Below the pieces are notes generated by a model. That model saw only the letters and a program-made list of their open reading frames with translations. It was not told where the DNA came from and did not search any database. A stretch of DNA of 64,000 bases from Pseudomonas sp. St316. GTDB lineage: Bacteria > Pseudomonadota > Gammaproteobacteria > Pseudomonadales > Pseudomonadaceae. The stretch covers positions 1,674,001 through 1,738,000 of the forward strand of contig NZ_AP021901.1 of the NCBI RefSeq assembly GCF_018325905.1. The letters run 5' to 3'. Positions within the stretch are counted from its first letter, which is position 1. The number at the start of each line of letters is the position of its first letter. The position numbers and the translations under genes were made by a program. Positions 9,501 through 17,358 of the stretch are shown piece after piece.

Positions 9501-10042
9501 AGGTTGCGGGTACCGAACAGGATGGTGAACAAGGCCAGGATCAGCGAGACGATCAGCGCGGTGTCCTGGGCACGGGTGCCCATGGCATCGGCGCCAGCGC
9601 CGATCAACAGGTTCACCCCGAGCACGATGCCCTTGAGTTGCAAGGCGATGTACGGCAGCACGCCGACCAGGCAGATCAGCGCGACCACCACCGCCAGGGA
9701 TTGGGACTTGCCATAGCGGGCGGCGATGAAGTCGGCGATGGAGGTGATGTTCTCCTGTTTGCTGATCATCACCATTTTCTGCAGGACCCACGGCGCCAGC
9801 ACCAGCAGCAGGATCGGCCCGAGGTAGATCGGCAGGAATGACCAGAGCTGTTCGGCGGCCTGGCCGACGGCGCCAAAGAACGTCCAACTGGTGCAATACA
9901 CCGCCAGCGACAGGCTGTAGACCCAGGCCCGCACCCGCGGCGGCAGCGGCGTGCTGCGCCGGTCGCCGTAGAAGGCGATGGCAAACATGATGGCCATATA
10001 GGCCAGGGCGACAACGGCGATCAGCCCGCTGGACAGCGACAT
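6572..10042 (-). CDS. Hybrid sensor histidine kinase with N-terminal sodium:solute symporter domain
   Basis: A 1156-residue CbrA-like architecture with an added receiver. Residues about 1-490 form a 12-13 helix SSSF/PutP-type transporter domain (the start is MSLSSGLIAVVALAYMAIMF). A PAS domain follows around 650-760 and a short coiled coil before the kinase core. The HisKA motif AVSHDLMQPLNAARLF carries the phospho-acceptor His at about 806. The HATPase has WDRGPGIAEDKL and GLGLGLAIADG. A receiver begins at about 1039 (VLCVDNEDS) with phospho-Asp about 1088 in LALVDFHLDD. I chose the ATG at 10042 because GGGAG precedes it; the frame opens 18 codons earlier. It presumably couples solute sensing or uptake to a phosphorelay. 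No response regulator gene is adjacent. It resembles PA3271 as I recall it. Confidence 0.93.
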   Translation of the reverse strand: MSLSSGLIAVVALAYMAIMFAIAFYGDRRSTPLPPRVRAWVYSLSLAVYCTSWTFFGAVGQAAEQLWSFLPIYLGPILLLVLAPWVLQKMVMISKQENITSIADFIAARYGKSQSLAVVVALICLVGVLPYIALQLKGIVLGVNLLIGAGADAMGTRAQDTALIVSLILALFTILFGTRNLDATEHHRGMVLAIAFESLVKLFAFLAVGAFVTFGLYDGFDDLFDQAMLAPRLEQYWKETINWPSMVVQTGVAMMAIICLPRQFHVTVVENIEPQDLRLAKWVFPAYLALAALFVVPIALAGQMMLPSSVLPDSFVISLPLAQAHPALAVLAFIGGASAATGMVIVASVALSTMVSNDMLLPWLLRRNNAERPFEVFRQWMLSVRRVSIVVILLLAYVSYRLLGSTTSLATIGQIAFAAVTQLAPAMLGALYWKQANRRGVFAGLAMGIFLWFYTLVLPIAAHSLGWSLTSFPGLAWLHGNPLNLPITPLTQGVVLSLAGNFTLFAWVSVLSRTRVSEHWQAGRFIGQEISARPNPRSMLAVHIEDLLQLAARFVGEERARQSFIRFAYRQGKGFNPTQNADSEWIAHTERLLAGVLGASSTRAVVKAAIEGREMQLEDVVRIADEASEVLQFNRALLQGAIENISQGISVVDQSLRLVAWNRRYLELFKYPDGLISVGRPIADIIRYNAERGLCGPGEAEVHVARRLHWMRQGRAHTSERLFPNGRVIELIGNPMPGGGFVMSFTDITAFREAAKALTEANEGLEQRVAERTRELSQLNVALTEAKSTAEAAYQSKTRFLAAVSHDLMQPLNAARLFSAALSHQHEGLPSEARQLVQHLDSSLRSAEDLITDLLDISRLENGKINPDRKPFVLNELFDILGAEFTALAQEQGLKFRMRGSRLRVDSDIKLLRRVLQNFLTNAFRYAKGPVLLGVRRHNGELCLEVWDRGPGIAEDKLQVIFEEFKRLDSHQTRAEKGLGLGLAIADGLCRVLGHTLRVRSWPGRGSVFSVSVPLAHTQAVVPSPTAEPNGHLPSGAQVLCVDNEDSILIGMNSLLTRWGCQVWTARNREECERWLVQGGRPQLALVDFHLDDGETGTELMAWLRTRMGEPVPGVVISADGRPEMIAQVHAAGLDYLAKPVKPAALRALLSRHLPL

Positions 10043-10180
10043 GGAAACTCCCGGACAAAGACACCGGGTCTTGAGCCCGGCAGGACAGTCTCGCATGCCC
10101 GCTCGGGTTCGTCAGTGTCGACCAAGGTCGAGGCGTGTTGGGGTGTCGCAGGTGGGGATTGAGGTGTTTGGGCGGTCCTC

Positions 10181-10272
10181 ATCGCGAGCAAGCTCGCTCC
10201 CACGGGATTTGCGGTGAACACTCGTTCTTTGGACGCCCTTGGAACCCATGTGGGAGCGAGCCTGCTCGCGAT
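10181..10272. repeat. REP pair (tail-to-tail)
   Basis: ATCGCGAGCAAGCTCGCTCCCAC then, after about 45 bases, TGTGGGAGCGAGCCTGCTCGCGAT. The two REPs face the opposite way to most other pairs in the window. It lies between the tetR end and the start of the sensor kinase. Confidence 0.88.
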
Positions 10273-10279
10273 GGCGTCG

Positions 10280-10819
10280 TCACTGACCCAGCGCGATATC
10301 CACCAACCGATGCAACTCCTCAACCGCCAACGGCGCGCTGGCAAAGAGGATGCGGAACACCGTCGGTGCCACCACCACATTGATCAGCCGTTCGACGCCC
10401 GGGTTGGGTTCATCGGGGTAGCGATCCAGGATGATCTGCAACTGACGGCTGATGACCCCCACGCAATACCCTGGAGTGGCGCATGCCTGGATGTCGCGCA
10501 TCATGTTGCGACCGGGCTCGGAACACATTTCATCCAGGTACTGTTCGGCCCAGGCGAGTAGGTCGCCGCGCAGGCTGCCGGTGTTGGCGGGTTCGCTGTC
10601 GGGGCGCAAACGGGCGATGGCGACGTCAGCCAGCAGCGCCGGCAGATCACCCCAGCGCCGGTAGATGGTGGACGGCGTCACCCCGGCGCGCGCAGCGATT
10701 TGCGGCACGGTCAGGGTCGCACGGTCCTGCTCTTGCAGCAGGTCGCGGACCGCCGAATGAATCGACTCTTGGACCCGGGCGCTTCGACCGCCGGGGCGTA
10801 AACCTTCTTTAATTGCCAT
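10280..10819 (-). CDS. TetR-family transcriptional repressor
   Basis: TetR/AcrR regulator of 179 residues. The N-terminal helix-turn-helix is VPQIAARAGVTPSTIYRRWG (residues about 38-58), with the family's IYRRWGD ending. The C-terminal ligand domain is the short form with a DPNPGVERLINVVVAP-like end (TetR_C type). It is divergent from the MFS transporter gene at 10923 and separated from it by about 100 bp, the usual setting for a repressor of an efflux pump. TTTGCTTT (10843-10850) and AAAGCAAA (10878-10885) in that gap could be its operator half-sites. Confidence 0.9.
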   Translation of the reverse strand: MAIKEGLRPGGRSARVQESIHSAVRDLLQEQDRATLTVPQIAARAGVTPSTIYRRWGDLPALLADVAIARLRPDSEPANTGSLRGDLLAWAEQYLDEMCSEPGRNMMRDIQACATPGYCVGVISRQLQIILDRYPDEPNPGVERLINVVVAPTVFRILFASAPLAVEELHRLVDIALGQ

Positions 10820-10842
10820 GCGTCAGACCTTAACACAAAGAA

Positions 10843-10885
10843 TTTGCTTTAAGCACACGCTGGTAGCACACTCCGCAAAAGCAAA
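10843..10885. promoter_or_regulatory. Inverted half-sites in the tetR/MFS divergent promoter region
   Basis: TTTGCTTT and AAAGCAAA are inverted repeats separated by 27 bp, centred in the 103-bp gap between the repressor and transporter genes. Assignment as an operator is inference. Confidence 0.35.
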
Positions 10886-10922
10886 AAATTAGCCTTTGCG
10901 AATATTCCTGTGGAGCGTGCCC

Positions 10923-12113
10923 ATGTCCCGTCCAGCTTCGACCCGCGCCAGCCTGATATTCCTGGCGCTCACCTTGCTCGGTTTTCTCGCCGCGTCCAGC
11001 GCGCCGACGCCGTTGTATCACCTCTACCAGGAACAATTGCAATTTTCCCCGGCGGTGCTGACGCTGATTTTCGGTGTGTACGCCTTCAGCCTGTTGGCGG
11101 CCTTGCTGACCGTGGGTTCGCTGTCGGATTACCTGGGCCGTAAACCGGTGATCTTCGTGGCGCTGTTGCTCAATATGCTGGCGATGCTGCTGTTTATCCG
11201 TGCCGACAGCGTTGCCTGGTTGATCAGTGCCCGATTGATCCAGGGATTTGCCACCGGCATGGCCACCAGCGTGCTGGGGGCTGCCTTGCTGGATTTCGAC
11301 CGTCGCCAAGGCCCATTGATCACCAGTGTCGCGCCGCTGTTGGGCATGGCATGCGGGGCGCTGGGCTGTGGCCTGCTGGCTGAGTTCGCACCGTTGCCCT
11401 TGCAACTGACGTACTGGCTTTTGTTGGGCTTGTTCCTGGCTCAGGCCGTTTACCTCTGGCGCCTGGCGGAAAGCGTCAGCTCGCAACCCGGTGCCTGGCA
11501 GTCCCTGTGGCCGACCCTGCATGTGCCGCTCCAGGCGCGGCAAGCCTTGTGGCGGGTCCTGCCACTGGACCTGGCGGCCTGGGCCGTAGGCGGTTTCTAC
11601 CTGTCACTGGCACCGTCCCTGGTGCGAGCGGCAACCGGATCGACCTCCAATCTGATCGGTGGCGCGCTGGTGGCGGTGTTGACCCTCAGCGGCGCGTTAT
11701 CCATTTACCTGTTGCGCAACCAAGGCGCAGACAAGATGTTGCGCCTGTCCGCGAGCTTGCTGGTGATTGGCCTGGCATTGGTGCTGGTGGCGGTGCATGA
11801 CGCTAGCTTGCCATTGTTCTTCATGGGCACGCTGGTCACTGGCGGCGGCTTTGGTGCGGGATTCCTGGGCGCGCTGCGCAGCATCATGCCGCTGGCGTTG
11901 CCCCACGAACGGGCCGGCTTGATGTCGGCGTTCTATGTCCTCAGTTACCTGGCCTTCAGCCTGCCGTCGCTGCTGGCGGGGAACCTGACGCGGGTGTTTG
12001 GATTGATCCCGACCACCGATGGCTATGGCGCGGTGTTGATTGTGCTGTGTGTCGTCGCGTTGTTGGGGTTACGTCAATCCATGAGGCCGGTCAGCGATGG
12101 CGCGCGGCCTTGA
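10923..12113 (+). CDS. MFS drug-type efflux transporter
   Basis: A 396-residue major facilitator with about 12 helices. It shows the loop 2-3 signature GSLSDYLGRKPVIF and the fifth-helix glycine-rich segment LGMACGALGCGLLAEF. The chosen ATG (MSRPASTRASL) follows TGGAGCG; an upstream in-frame start at 10896 would add nine residues that overlap the regulatory gap. Divergent from a TetR gene, which suggests drug or metabolite efflux induced by a ligand. The substrate is unknown. Confidence 0.9.
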   Translation: MSRPASTRASLIFLALTLLGFLAASSAPTPLYHLYQEQLQFSPAVLTLIFGVYAFSLLAALLTVGSLSDYLGRKPVIFVALLLNMLAMLLFIRADSVAWLISARLIQGFATGMATSVLGAALLDFDRRQGPLITSVAPLLGMACGALGCGLLAEFAPLPLQLTYWLLLGLFLAQAVYLWRLAESVSSQPGAWQSLWPTLHVPLQARQALWRVLPLDLAAWAVGGFYLSLAPSLVRAATGSTSNLIGGALVAVLTLSGALSIYLLRNQGADKMLRLSASLLVIGLALVLVAVHDASLPLFFMGTLVTGGGFGAGFLGALRSIMPLALPHERAGLMSAFYVLSYLAFSLPSLLAGNLTRVFGLIPTTDGYGAVLIVLCVVALLGLRQSMRPVSDGARP

Positions 12114-12182
12114 AACCAAGCATGCAGGCGCTGCTGGCAGTGGGTTAGTCTTGGCGCCTCAGCCTTTTTTTCGGACGATCCC

Positions 12183-12494
12183 TTGAAAATCATTCGCAGC
12201 AAATCCTTCACCGGGGACCGCGCTTGGGCGGCGCTGGATATCGCCAACATGAACGGCATCACCACGCGCCTGCACTGGACCGATCAGCCGTACAAATGGC
12301 ACGTCAATGACGGCGAGGAGGTCTTTGTGGTGCTCGATGGGCAAGTGCGGATGTGCTACCGGGAAGAGGGTGTCGAAAAGCAGAGCTTGCTGGAGGCCGG
12401 GGACATTTTCTACGCATCGGTGGGCACTGAGCATGTGGCCAAGCCCTTGGGCGAAGCGAGAATCCTGGTGATAGAGACCGAAGGCAGCGTCTGA
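12183..12494 (+). CDS. Cupin-domain protein (103 aa)
   Basis: Single small cupin barrel. HVNDGEEVFVVLDGQVRM is cupin motif 1 and LEAGDIFYASVGTEHVAKPLG is motif 2, with metal-ligand His and Glu in the expected spacing. The start is TTG (MKIIRSKSF); no better ATG is available before the first conserved strand. Such small cupins bind a metal and a small ligand, but no specific reaction can be assigned. It stands alone between the MFS gene and the TDT transporter, on the same strand. Confidence 0.8.
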   Translation: MKIIRSKSFTGDRAWAALDIANMNGITTRLHWTDQPYKWHVNDGEEVFVVLDGQVRMCYREEGVEKQSLLEAGDIFYASVGTEHVAKPLGEARILVIETEGSV

Positions 12495-12498
12495 TATT

Positions 12499-12546
12499 TA
12501 TCTATTAAACCGATAACATATAGAGAAATTACCCGTTATATAGATA
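12499..12546. promoter_or_regulatory. AT-rich imperfect inverted repeat upstream of the TDT exporter gene
   Basis: TATCTATTAAAC and GTTATATAGATA match at 10 of 12 positions as an inverted repeat with a 24-bp spacer, in a short AT-rich patch (GATAACATATAG lies between the arms). It is about 50 bp before the ATG at 12598. The layout would suit a LysR-type site such as CysB, but this is inference. Confidence 0.35.
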
Positions 12547-12597
12547 TTCGATCCGGCTCTAGCATGGCGTCACCTCATCCGAGGACAGGAGTTCGCC

Positions 12598-13746
12598 ATG
12601 ACATGCTGCGCCGCAAAAAACCGCCTGCGTCCCTTGAGCCATTTGCCCAGGCCGCTGGAGGCCATTCGCCAATTCACGCCTAACTGGTTTGCCGTGATCA
12701 TGGGCACCGGTGTGCTGGCGCTGGCCTTGGCGCAATGGCCTGGGAATGTGCCGGGCCTGCGCCTCTTGGGTGAAGGTTTGTGGTTGTTCAATACGCTATT
12801 GTTCGTGGTGTTCGCCCTCATGTACACGGCCCGTTGGGTGCTGTTCTTCAACGAGGCGCGACGGATCTTCGGCCACTCAACGGTCTCGATGTTTTTCGGC
12901 ACCATTCCCATGGGGCTGGCGACCATCATCAACGGCTTTCTGGTGTTTGGGCTACCGCGCTGGGGGAACGGGGTGGTGCCCTTGGCCGAGGCGTTATGGT
13001 GGGTCGACGTGGCCATGTCGCTGGCTTGTGGGGTGCTGATCCCATTCTTGATGTTCACCCGCCAGGAACACCGTATCGACCAAATGACCGCCGTGTGGCT
13101 CTTGCCGGTGGTGGCCGCCGAAGTCGCGGCGGCCAGTGGCGGGCTGTTGGCGCCGCATCTGGCCGACGCTCATGGGCAACTGGTCATGCTGGTGACCAGC
13201 TACGTGCTCTGGGCCTTTTCCCTGCCGGTGGCGTTCAGCATCCTGACGATTTTGCTGTTGCGCATGGCCCTGCACAAACTGCCTCACGAAAACATGGCCG
13301 CCTCAAGCTGGCTGGCCCTCGGCCCGATCGGCACCGGCGCCCTGGGCATGTTGCTGCTGGGCAACGATGCCCCGCTGATTTTTGCCGCTAATGGCCTGCC
13401 CGGCGTGGGTGAAATCGCCGCCGGGTTGGGCCTGGTGGCCGGCATCACGTTGTGGGGGTTGGGGTTGTGGTGGATGTTGATGGCGCTGCTGATCACCGCG
13501 CGTTACCTGCGCGCAGGCATTCCCTTCAACCTCGGCTGGTGGGGCTTTACCTTTCCTCTGGGCGTGTACGCGCTGACCACACTGAAGCTTGCGGACCTGC
13601 TGGGCCTCGGTTTTTTCAGCGTGTTCGGGGCTGCGCTGGTGTCGATGCTGGTGGTGATGTGGCTGATCGTCGGGCGGCGTACGGTGCTGGGCGCCTGGCA
13701 CGGTGAGTTGTTTGTGTCGCCCTGTATTGCAGGGCTGGCGAAATAA
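12598..13746 (+). CDS. TDT-family (TehA/SLAC1-like) transporter, possible sulfite or C4-dicarboxylate exporter
   Basis: Tellurite-resistance/dicarboxylate transporter family protein of 382 residues with ten predicted helices. FTPNWFAVIMGTGVLALAL at the start of helix 1 and FFGTIPMGLATIINGF are typical of the family, and LGPIGTGALGMLLLG forms a later pore helix. Ribosome site AGGAG is seven bases before the ATG. Members export sulfite, malate or other anions; the substrate here is not shown. An AT-rich inverted repeat upstream suggests dedicated regulation. Confidence 0.87.
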   Translation: MTCCAAKNRLRPLSHLPRPLEAIRQFTPNWFAVIMGTGVLALALAQWPGNVPGLRLLGEGLWLFNTLLFVVFALMYTARWVLFFNEARRIFGHSTVSMFFGTIPMGLATIINGFLVFGLPRWGNGVVPLAEALWWVDVAMSLACGVLIPFLMFTRQEHRIDQMTAVWLLPVVAAEVAAASGGLLAPHLADAHGQLVMLVTSYVLWAFSLPVAFSILTILLLRMALHKLPHENMAASSWLALGPIGTGALGMLLLGNDAPLIFAANGLPGVGEIAAGLGLVAGITLWGLGLWWMLMALLITARYLRAGIPFNLGWWGFTFPLGVYALTTLKLADLLGLGFFSVFGAALVSMLVVMWLIVGRRTVLGAWHGELFVSPCIAGLAK

Positions 13747-13828
13747 TCGCTAAAGACAGGTAATGTGTGGCCTGGATCGAAAAGCGTTCATTCCAATAAG
13801 CGTCCACGCCACTGTAGGAACATGGAAG

Positions 13829-15703
13829 ATGAGTCACCCTTCGCAGTTCACCTTGCTTCGTACGCGGCGTTTCCTGCCGTTCTTCATCACGCAGTCCTTG
13901 GGCGCGTTCAACGACAACATTTTCAAGCAGTCGTTGATCCTCGCCATCCTCTATAAGTTGACCATCGAGGGGGACCGCTCGATCTGGGTCAACCTCTGCG
14001 CGCTGCTGTTTATCCTGCCGTTCTTTCTGTTCTCCGCTCTGGCAGGGCAGTTCGGGGAAAAATTCGCCAAGGACGCTTTGATTCGTCTGATCAAGCTCGG
14101 CGAAATCGCCATCATGGCGGTTGGCGCAGTAGGGTTTCTGTTCGATCACTTATCGCTGATGCTGGTGGCGCTGTTCGCCATGGGCACGCATTCGGCGCTG
14201 TTCGGCCCGGTGAAGTACTCGATCCTGCCACAGGCCTTGCGCGAGGACGAACTGGTCGGCGGCAATGGGCTGGTGGAGATGGGCACGTTCCTGGCGATCC
14301 TCGCCGGTACCATCGGCGCCGGGATCATGATGTCCTCGGCGCAATACGCACCCGTGGTGTCCACCGCGATCATCGGTGTTGCCGTGCTAGGTTACCTGGC
14401 CAGCCGCAGCATTCCGCGCGCGGCGGCGGCCTCGCCGCAAATGCGCCTGAACTGGAACATCTTCAGCCAGTCCTGGGCCACCCTGAAACTGGGGTTGGGG
14501 CAAACCCCTGCCGTGTCCCGTTCGATTGTCGGCAACTCCTGGTTCTGGTTCGTCGGTGCGATCTACCTGACGCAGATCCCTGCCTATGCCAAGGAGTGGA
14601 TGCACGGTGACGAAACCGTGGTGACCTTGATTCTGACGGTGTTTTCGGTGGGAATCGCCTTGGGTTCGATGCTCTGCGAAAAGCTTTCCGGGCGCAAAGT
14701 CGAGATCGGCCTGGTGCCGTTCGGCTCGTTCGGGCTGACGGTGTTCGGCCTGCTGTTGTGGTGGCATTCCGGTGGAATCCCCGACAGCGTCGATGGCCAT
14801 GGTTGGCTTGAAGTGCTCGGTTTCGGTCACGCCTGGCTGGTGTTGATCGACATCCTCGGTCTCGGTGTCTTTGGCGGCTTCTACATCGTACCGCTGTATG
14901 CGTTGATCCAGTCGCGCACCGTTGAAAACGAACGGGCGCGTGTAATCGCCGCCAACAACATTCTCAATGCCTTGTTCATGGTGGTCTCGGCGATTGTCTC
15001 CATCGTCTTGCTAACCCTGGCCAAGCTGTCGATCCCGCACTTGTTCCTGGTGGTGTCGCTGCTGAACATCGGCGTCAACGCCTACATCTTCAAGATCGTT
15101 CCTGAATTCAGCATGCGTTTCATGATCTGGCTGCTGAGCCATTCCATGTACCGCGTGGAGCATCGCAACCTGGAGGCGATTCCGGATGAAGGCGCTGCAC
15201 TGTTGGTTTGCAACCACGTCTCTTTTGTCGATGCCTTGCTGATTGGCGGCGCGGTGCGTCGGCCGATTCGTTTCGTGATGTACTACAAGATCTACAACCT
15301 GCCGGTGTTGAATTTCATCTTCCGTACCGCCGGGACGATCCCGATTGCTGGGCGCCAGGAAGACATTCACATCTACGAAAAAGCCTTCAAGCGAATCGCC
15401 CAATACCTGAAGGACGGCGAGCTGGTCTGCATTTTCCCTGAAGGAAAATTGACCGGTGACGGTGAGATCAATGAGTTCAAGAGCGGACTGACACGCATCC
15501 TCCAGGAGACCCCGGTGCCGGTGATTCCCCTGGCATTGCGGGGTTTGTGGGGCAGTTTCTTTAGCCGCGATCCGGCCAAGGGGTTGTTTCGCCGGTTCTG
15601 GTCACGGGTGACGTTGGTGGCGGGTTCGGCGGTAGCCGTTGAAGAGGCGGAACCGACGAAACTGCAGGCGTTGGTGGGGCAATTGCGTGGGGCAGCCCGC
15701 TAG
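13829..15703 (+). CDS. MFS transporter fused to 1-acylglycerol-3-phosphate acyltransferase (LplT/PlsC-like)
   Basis: Two-part inner-membrane protein of 624 residues. Residues 1-430 form an MFS domain of the LplT lysophospholipid flippase type (FLPFFITQSLGAFNDNIFKQ). The last about 190 residues are a PlsC acyltransferase with NHVSFVDALLI (the HX4D motif), GTIPIAGR, and FPEGKLTGDGEI. The combination takes up lysophospholipid and re-acylates it, like the LplT-Aas system but without the Aas AMP-ligase domain. The ATG at 13829 follows GGAAG; earlier in-frame codons lie in the gap after the previous gene. Confidence 0.92.
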   Translation: MSHPSQFTLLRTRRFLPFFITQSLGAFNDNIFKQSLILAILYKLTIEGDRSIWVNLCALLFILPFFLFSALAGQFGEKFAKDALIRLIKLGEIAIMAVGAVGFLFDHLSLMLVALFAMGTHSALFGPVKYSILPQALREDELVGGNGLVEMGTFLAILAGTIGAGIMMSSAQYAPVVSTAIIGVAVLGYLASRSIPRAAAASPQMRLNWNIFSQSWATLKLGLGQTPAVSRSIVGNSWFWFVGAIYLTQIPAYAKEWMHGDETVVTLILTVFSVGIALGSMLCEKLSGRKVEIGLVPFGSFGLTVFGLLLWWHSGGIPDSVDGHGWLEVLGFGHAWLVLIDILGLGVFGGFYIVPLYALIQSRTVENERARVIAANNILNALFMVVSAIVSIVLLTLAKLSIPHLFLVVSLLNIGVNAYIFKIVPEFSMRFMIWLLSHSMYRVEHRNLEAIPDEGAALLVCNHVSFVDALLIGGAVRRPIRFVMYYKIYNLPVLNFIFRTAGTIPIAGRQEDIHIYEKAFKRIAQYLKDGELVCIFPEGKLTGDGEINEFKSGLTRILQETPVPVIPLALRGLWGSFFSRDPAKGLFRRFWSRVTLVAGSAVAVEEAEPTKLQALVGQLRGAAR

Positions 15704-15729
15704 AACGAAAAACTGTGAGAACAAAGACC

Positions 15730-15797
15730 TGTGGGAGCAAGGTTTGCCCGCGATGGCAATCTCAGGGACGCCATCGCGAGCAAGCTTTGCTCCCACA
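15730..15797. repeat. REP pair
   Basis: TGTGGGAGCAAGGTTTGCCCGCGATGGC … GCCATCGCGAGCAAGCTTTGCTCCCACA between the convergent acyltransferase-fusion and sugE-like genes. Confidence 0.9.
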
Positions 15798-15819
15798 GGT
15801 TTAGCTTCATAAGGAAAGT

Positions 15820-16134
15820 TCAAGCGCTGACCTTGAGCCCGATCAACCCTGCAATGATCAACGCCACGCTGGCCAACCGAACCAGCGCCATCGATTCACC
15901 AAACAGAATGATCCCGGCGATCACCGTGCCCACGGCACCGACCCCGGTCCAGATCGCGTACGCCGTACCCAGCGGTAGTTCCTTCATTGCAAGGCCGAGC
16001 AGGCCGAGGCTGATCGCCATGGCGGCGATGGTCAGTGCAGTGGGGAGAGGGCGGCTGAAACCGTCGGTGTATTTCAGGCCGACAGCCCAGCCAACTTCAA
16101 ACAGGCCGGCAAAAAACAGAATGATCCAGGACAT
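15820..16134 (-). CDS. sugE: SMR-family guanidinium exporter (Gdx/SugE)
   Basis: Small multidrug resistance protein of 104 residues with four helices. It begins [20 protein letters not shown], where Glu13 is the essential SMR glutamate and the [14 protein letters not shown] form is that of the SugE/Gdx branch rather than EmrE. Gdx proteins exchange guanidinium for protons. The ATG at 16134 is supported by GAGG seven to ten bases upstream; the longer open frame runs back through the leader. A guanidine-II riboswitch lies directly upstream, which fixes the function as guanidinium export with good confidence. Confidence 0.93.
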   Translation of the reverse strand: MSWIILFFAGLFEVGWAVGLKYTDGFSRPLPTALTIAAMAISLGLLGLAMKELPLGTAYAIWTGVGAVGTVIAGIILFGESMALVRLASVALIIAGLIGLKVSA

Positions 16135-16154
16135 CACACACCTCATCGATGGAT

Positions 16155-16204
16155 GGGGTCGTCCCCGGATAACGTTCGCTCTAGCGTTGCGGGGCCGTCC
16201 CCGC
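16155..16204 (-). promoter_or_regulatory. Guanidine-II (mini-ykkC) riboswitch
   Basis: On the minus strand two hairpins with ACGR tetraloops occur in tandem: GCGGGG-ACGG-CCCCGC (16204-16189) and GGGG-ACGA-CCCC (16166-16155), 22 bases apart. About 10 bases after the second comes the GAGG ribosome site of sugE. This two-hairpin ACGR layout just before the Shine-Dalgarno sequence is the known signature of the guanidine-II class, which frees the ribosome site when guanidine is bound. Confidence 0.88.
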
Positions 16205-16227
16205 ATTGGGCGAAGAATGCCCAATGC
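16203..16227 (-). repeat. Perfect 9-bp hairpin upstream of the riboswitch
   Basis: GCATTGGGC-GAAGAAT-GCCCAATGC is a perfect stem with a 7-base loop, overlapping the base of the first riboswitch hairpin by two bases. It lies right after the BASS transporter stop codon and lacks a T-run, so it is not a standard terminator. Confidence 0.6.
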
Positions 16228-16251
16228 TGACGACTCGGTCAAGATTGCCCT

Positions 16252-17217
16252 TCAGTCCACCGCTTGACGGGCCTGTAGCTCACGGTCCTGTTTTTCACTC
16301 ATGCGACGGAAGTACGTCGAGAGCAGCGCCCCGGAAATATTGTGCCAGACGCTGAACAGTGCACTGGGTACCGCCGCCAACGGCGAAAAGTGCGCACTCG
16401 CCAACGCCGCGCCGAGGCCGGAGTTCTGCATGCCCACTTCCAGGGCCAGAGTCTTGCGCTGGGCCAGCGGCAAGCCGAACAAACGCCCGGTGAAGTACCC
16501 CAGCAGATAACCGAAACTATTGTGCAGCATTACGATGGCCATGATCAGCAGACCGGATTCGGCGATCTTCGCCTGACTGGCCGCCACCACCGCCGCCACA
16601 ATGATCACGATGCTTACCACGGATATCAGCGGCAGGACTTCTACGGCGTGACGAACCCGGGCACCCAGCAGGCGTTGGGCAACGATGCCCAGTGCTATCG
16701 GCAACAGGACGATTTGCAGGATCGACCAGAACAGCGCCGAGAACGACACCGGCAACCAGGCCGAGGCCAGCAGCCAGATCAGTGCCGGGGTCAGTAGAGG
16801 GGCGAGCAGGGTGGTGATGGCGGAAATCGCCACGGCCAGGGCCAGATCACCGCGAGCCAGCCAGGTCATGACATTGGACGATGTGCCGCTCGGGCAGCAA
16901 CCCACCAGGATCACGCCGACAGCGATCTCCGGCGGCAGGCTGAACACTTGGCAAAGCAGCCATGCCGTGCCGGGCATGATCACGAACTGGGCAACCACGC
17001 CCAAGGCTACGCGTCCCGGACGGCGGGCGACTTCGGCGAAGTCTTCCAGCTTGAGGGCCAGGCCCATGCCGAACATCACCAGGCCCAGCAGCGGCACGAT
17101 GGCGATTTTCAGGCCGACGAACCACTGCGGTTGCAGGAATGCCAGTACCGCGAAAATCAGTACCCAGTAAGCGAAGGTATTGCCGACGAAGCGGCTCAAT
17201 GCAGCCAATGCGCGCAT
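16252..17217 (-). CDS. Bile acid:sodium symporter (BASS) family transporter
   Basis: A 321-residue BASS/SBF protein with nine or ten helices. Family features are GLVMFGMGLALKLEDFAEV after helix 2, the crossover segment VGCCPSGTSSNVMTWLARGD (sodium-site region), and ALEVGMQNSGLGAALA (second crossover). Bacterial members carry organic anions such as pantoate or keto acids; the substrate cannot be told here. It is on the same strand as sugE, about 118 bp upstream of its start, but the riboswitch and hairpin in between suggest sugE has its own control. Confidence 0.88.
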   Translation of the reverse strand: MRALAALSRFVGNTFAYWVLIFAVLAFLQPQWFVGLKIAIVPLLGLVMFGMGLALKLEDFAEVARRPGRVALGVVAQFVIMPGTAWLLCQVFSLPPEIAVGVILVGCCPSGTSSNVMTWLARGDLALAVAISAITTLLAPLLTPALIWLLASAWLPVSFSALFWSILQIVLLPIALGIVAQRLLGARVRHAVEVLPLISVVSIVIIVAAVVAASQAKIAESGLLIMAIVMLHNSFGYLLGYFTGRLFGLPLAQRKTLALEVGMQNSGLGAALASAHFSPLAAVPSALFSVWHNISGALLSTYFRRMSEKQDRELQARQAVD

Positions 17218-17253
17218 GACCTGATCCTTATTATTAAGAACACCGAATACTAA

Positions 17254-17342
17254 TGTGGGAGCGAGCTTGCTCGCGATAGCGGAGGATCAGTCAACATTTC
17301 TGTGACTGTCGCGCCGCTATCGCGAGCAAGCTCGCTCCCACA
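17254..17342. repeat. REP pair
   Basis: TGTGGGAGCGAGCTTGCTCGCGATAGCG and its inverted copy CGCTATCGCGAGCAAGCTCGCTCCCACA flank a 33-base spacer; between the BASS gene start and the rdgC end. Confidence 0.92.
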
Positions 17343-17358
17343 AGGGTAACCCGTTACC

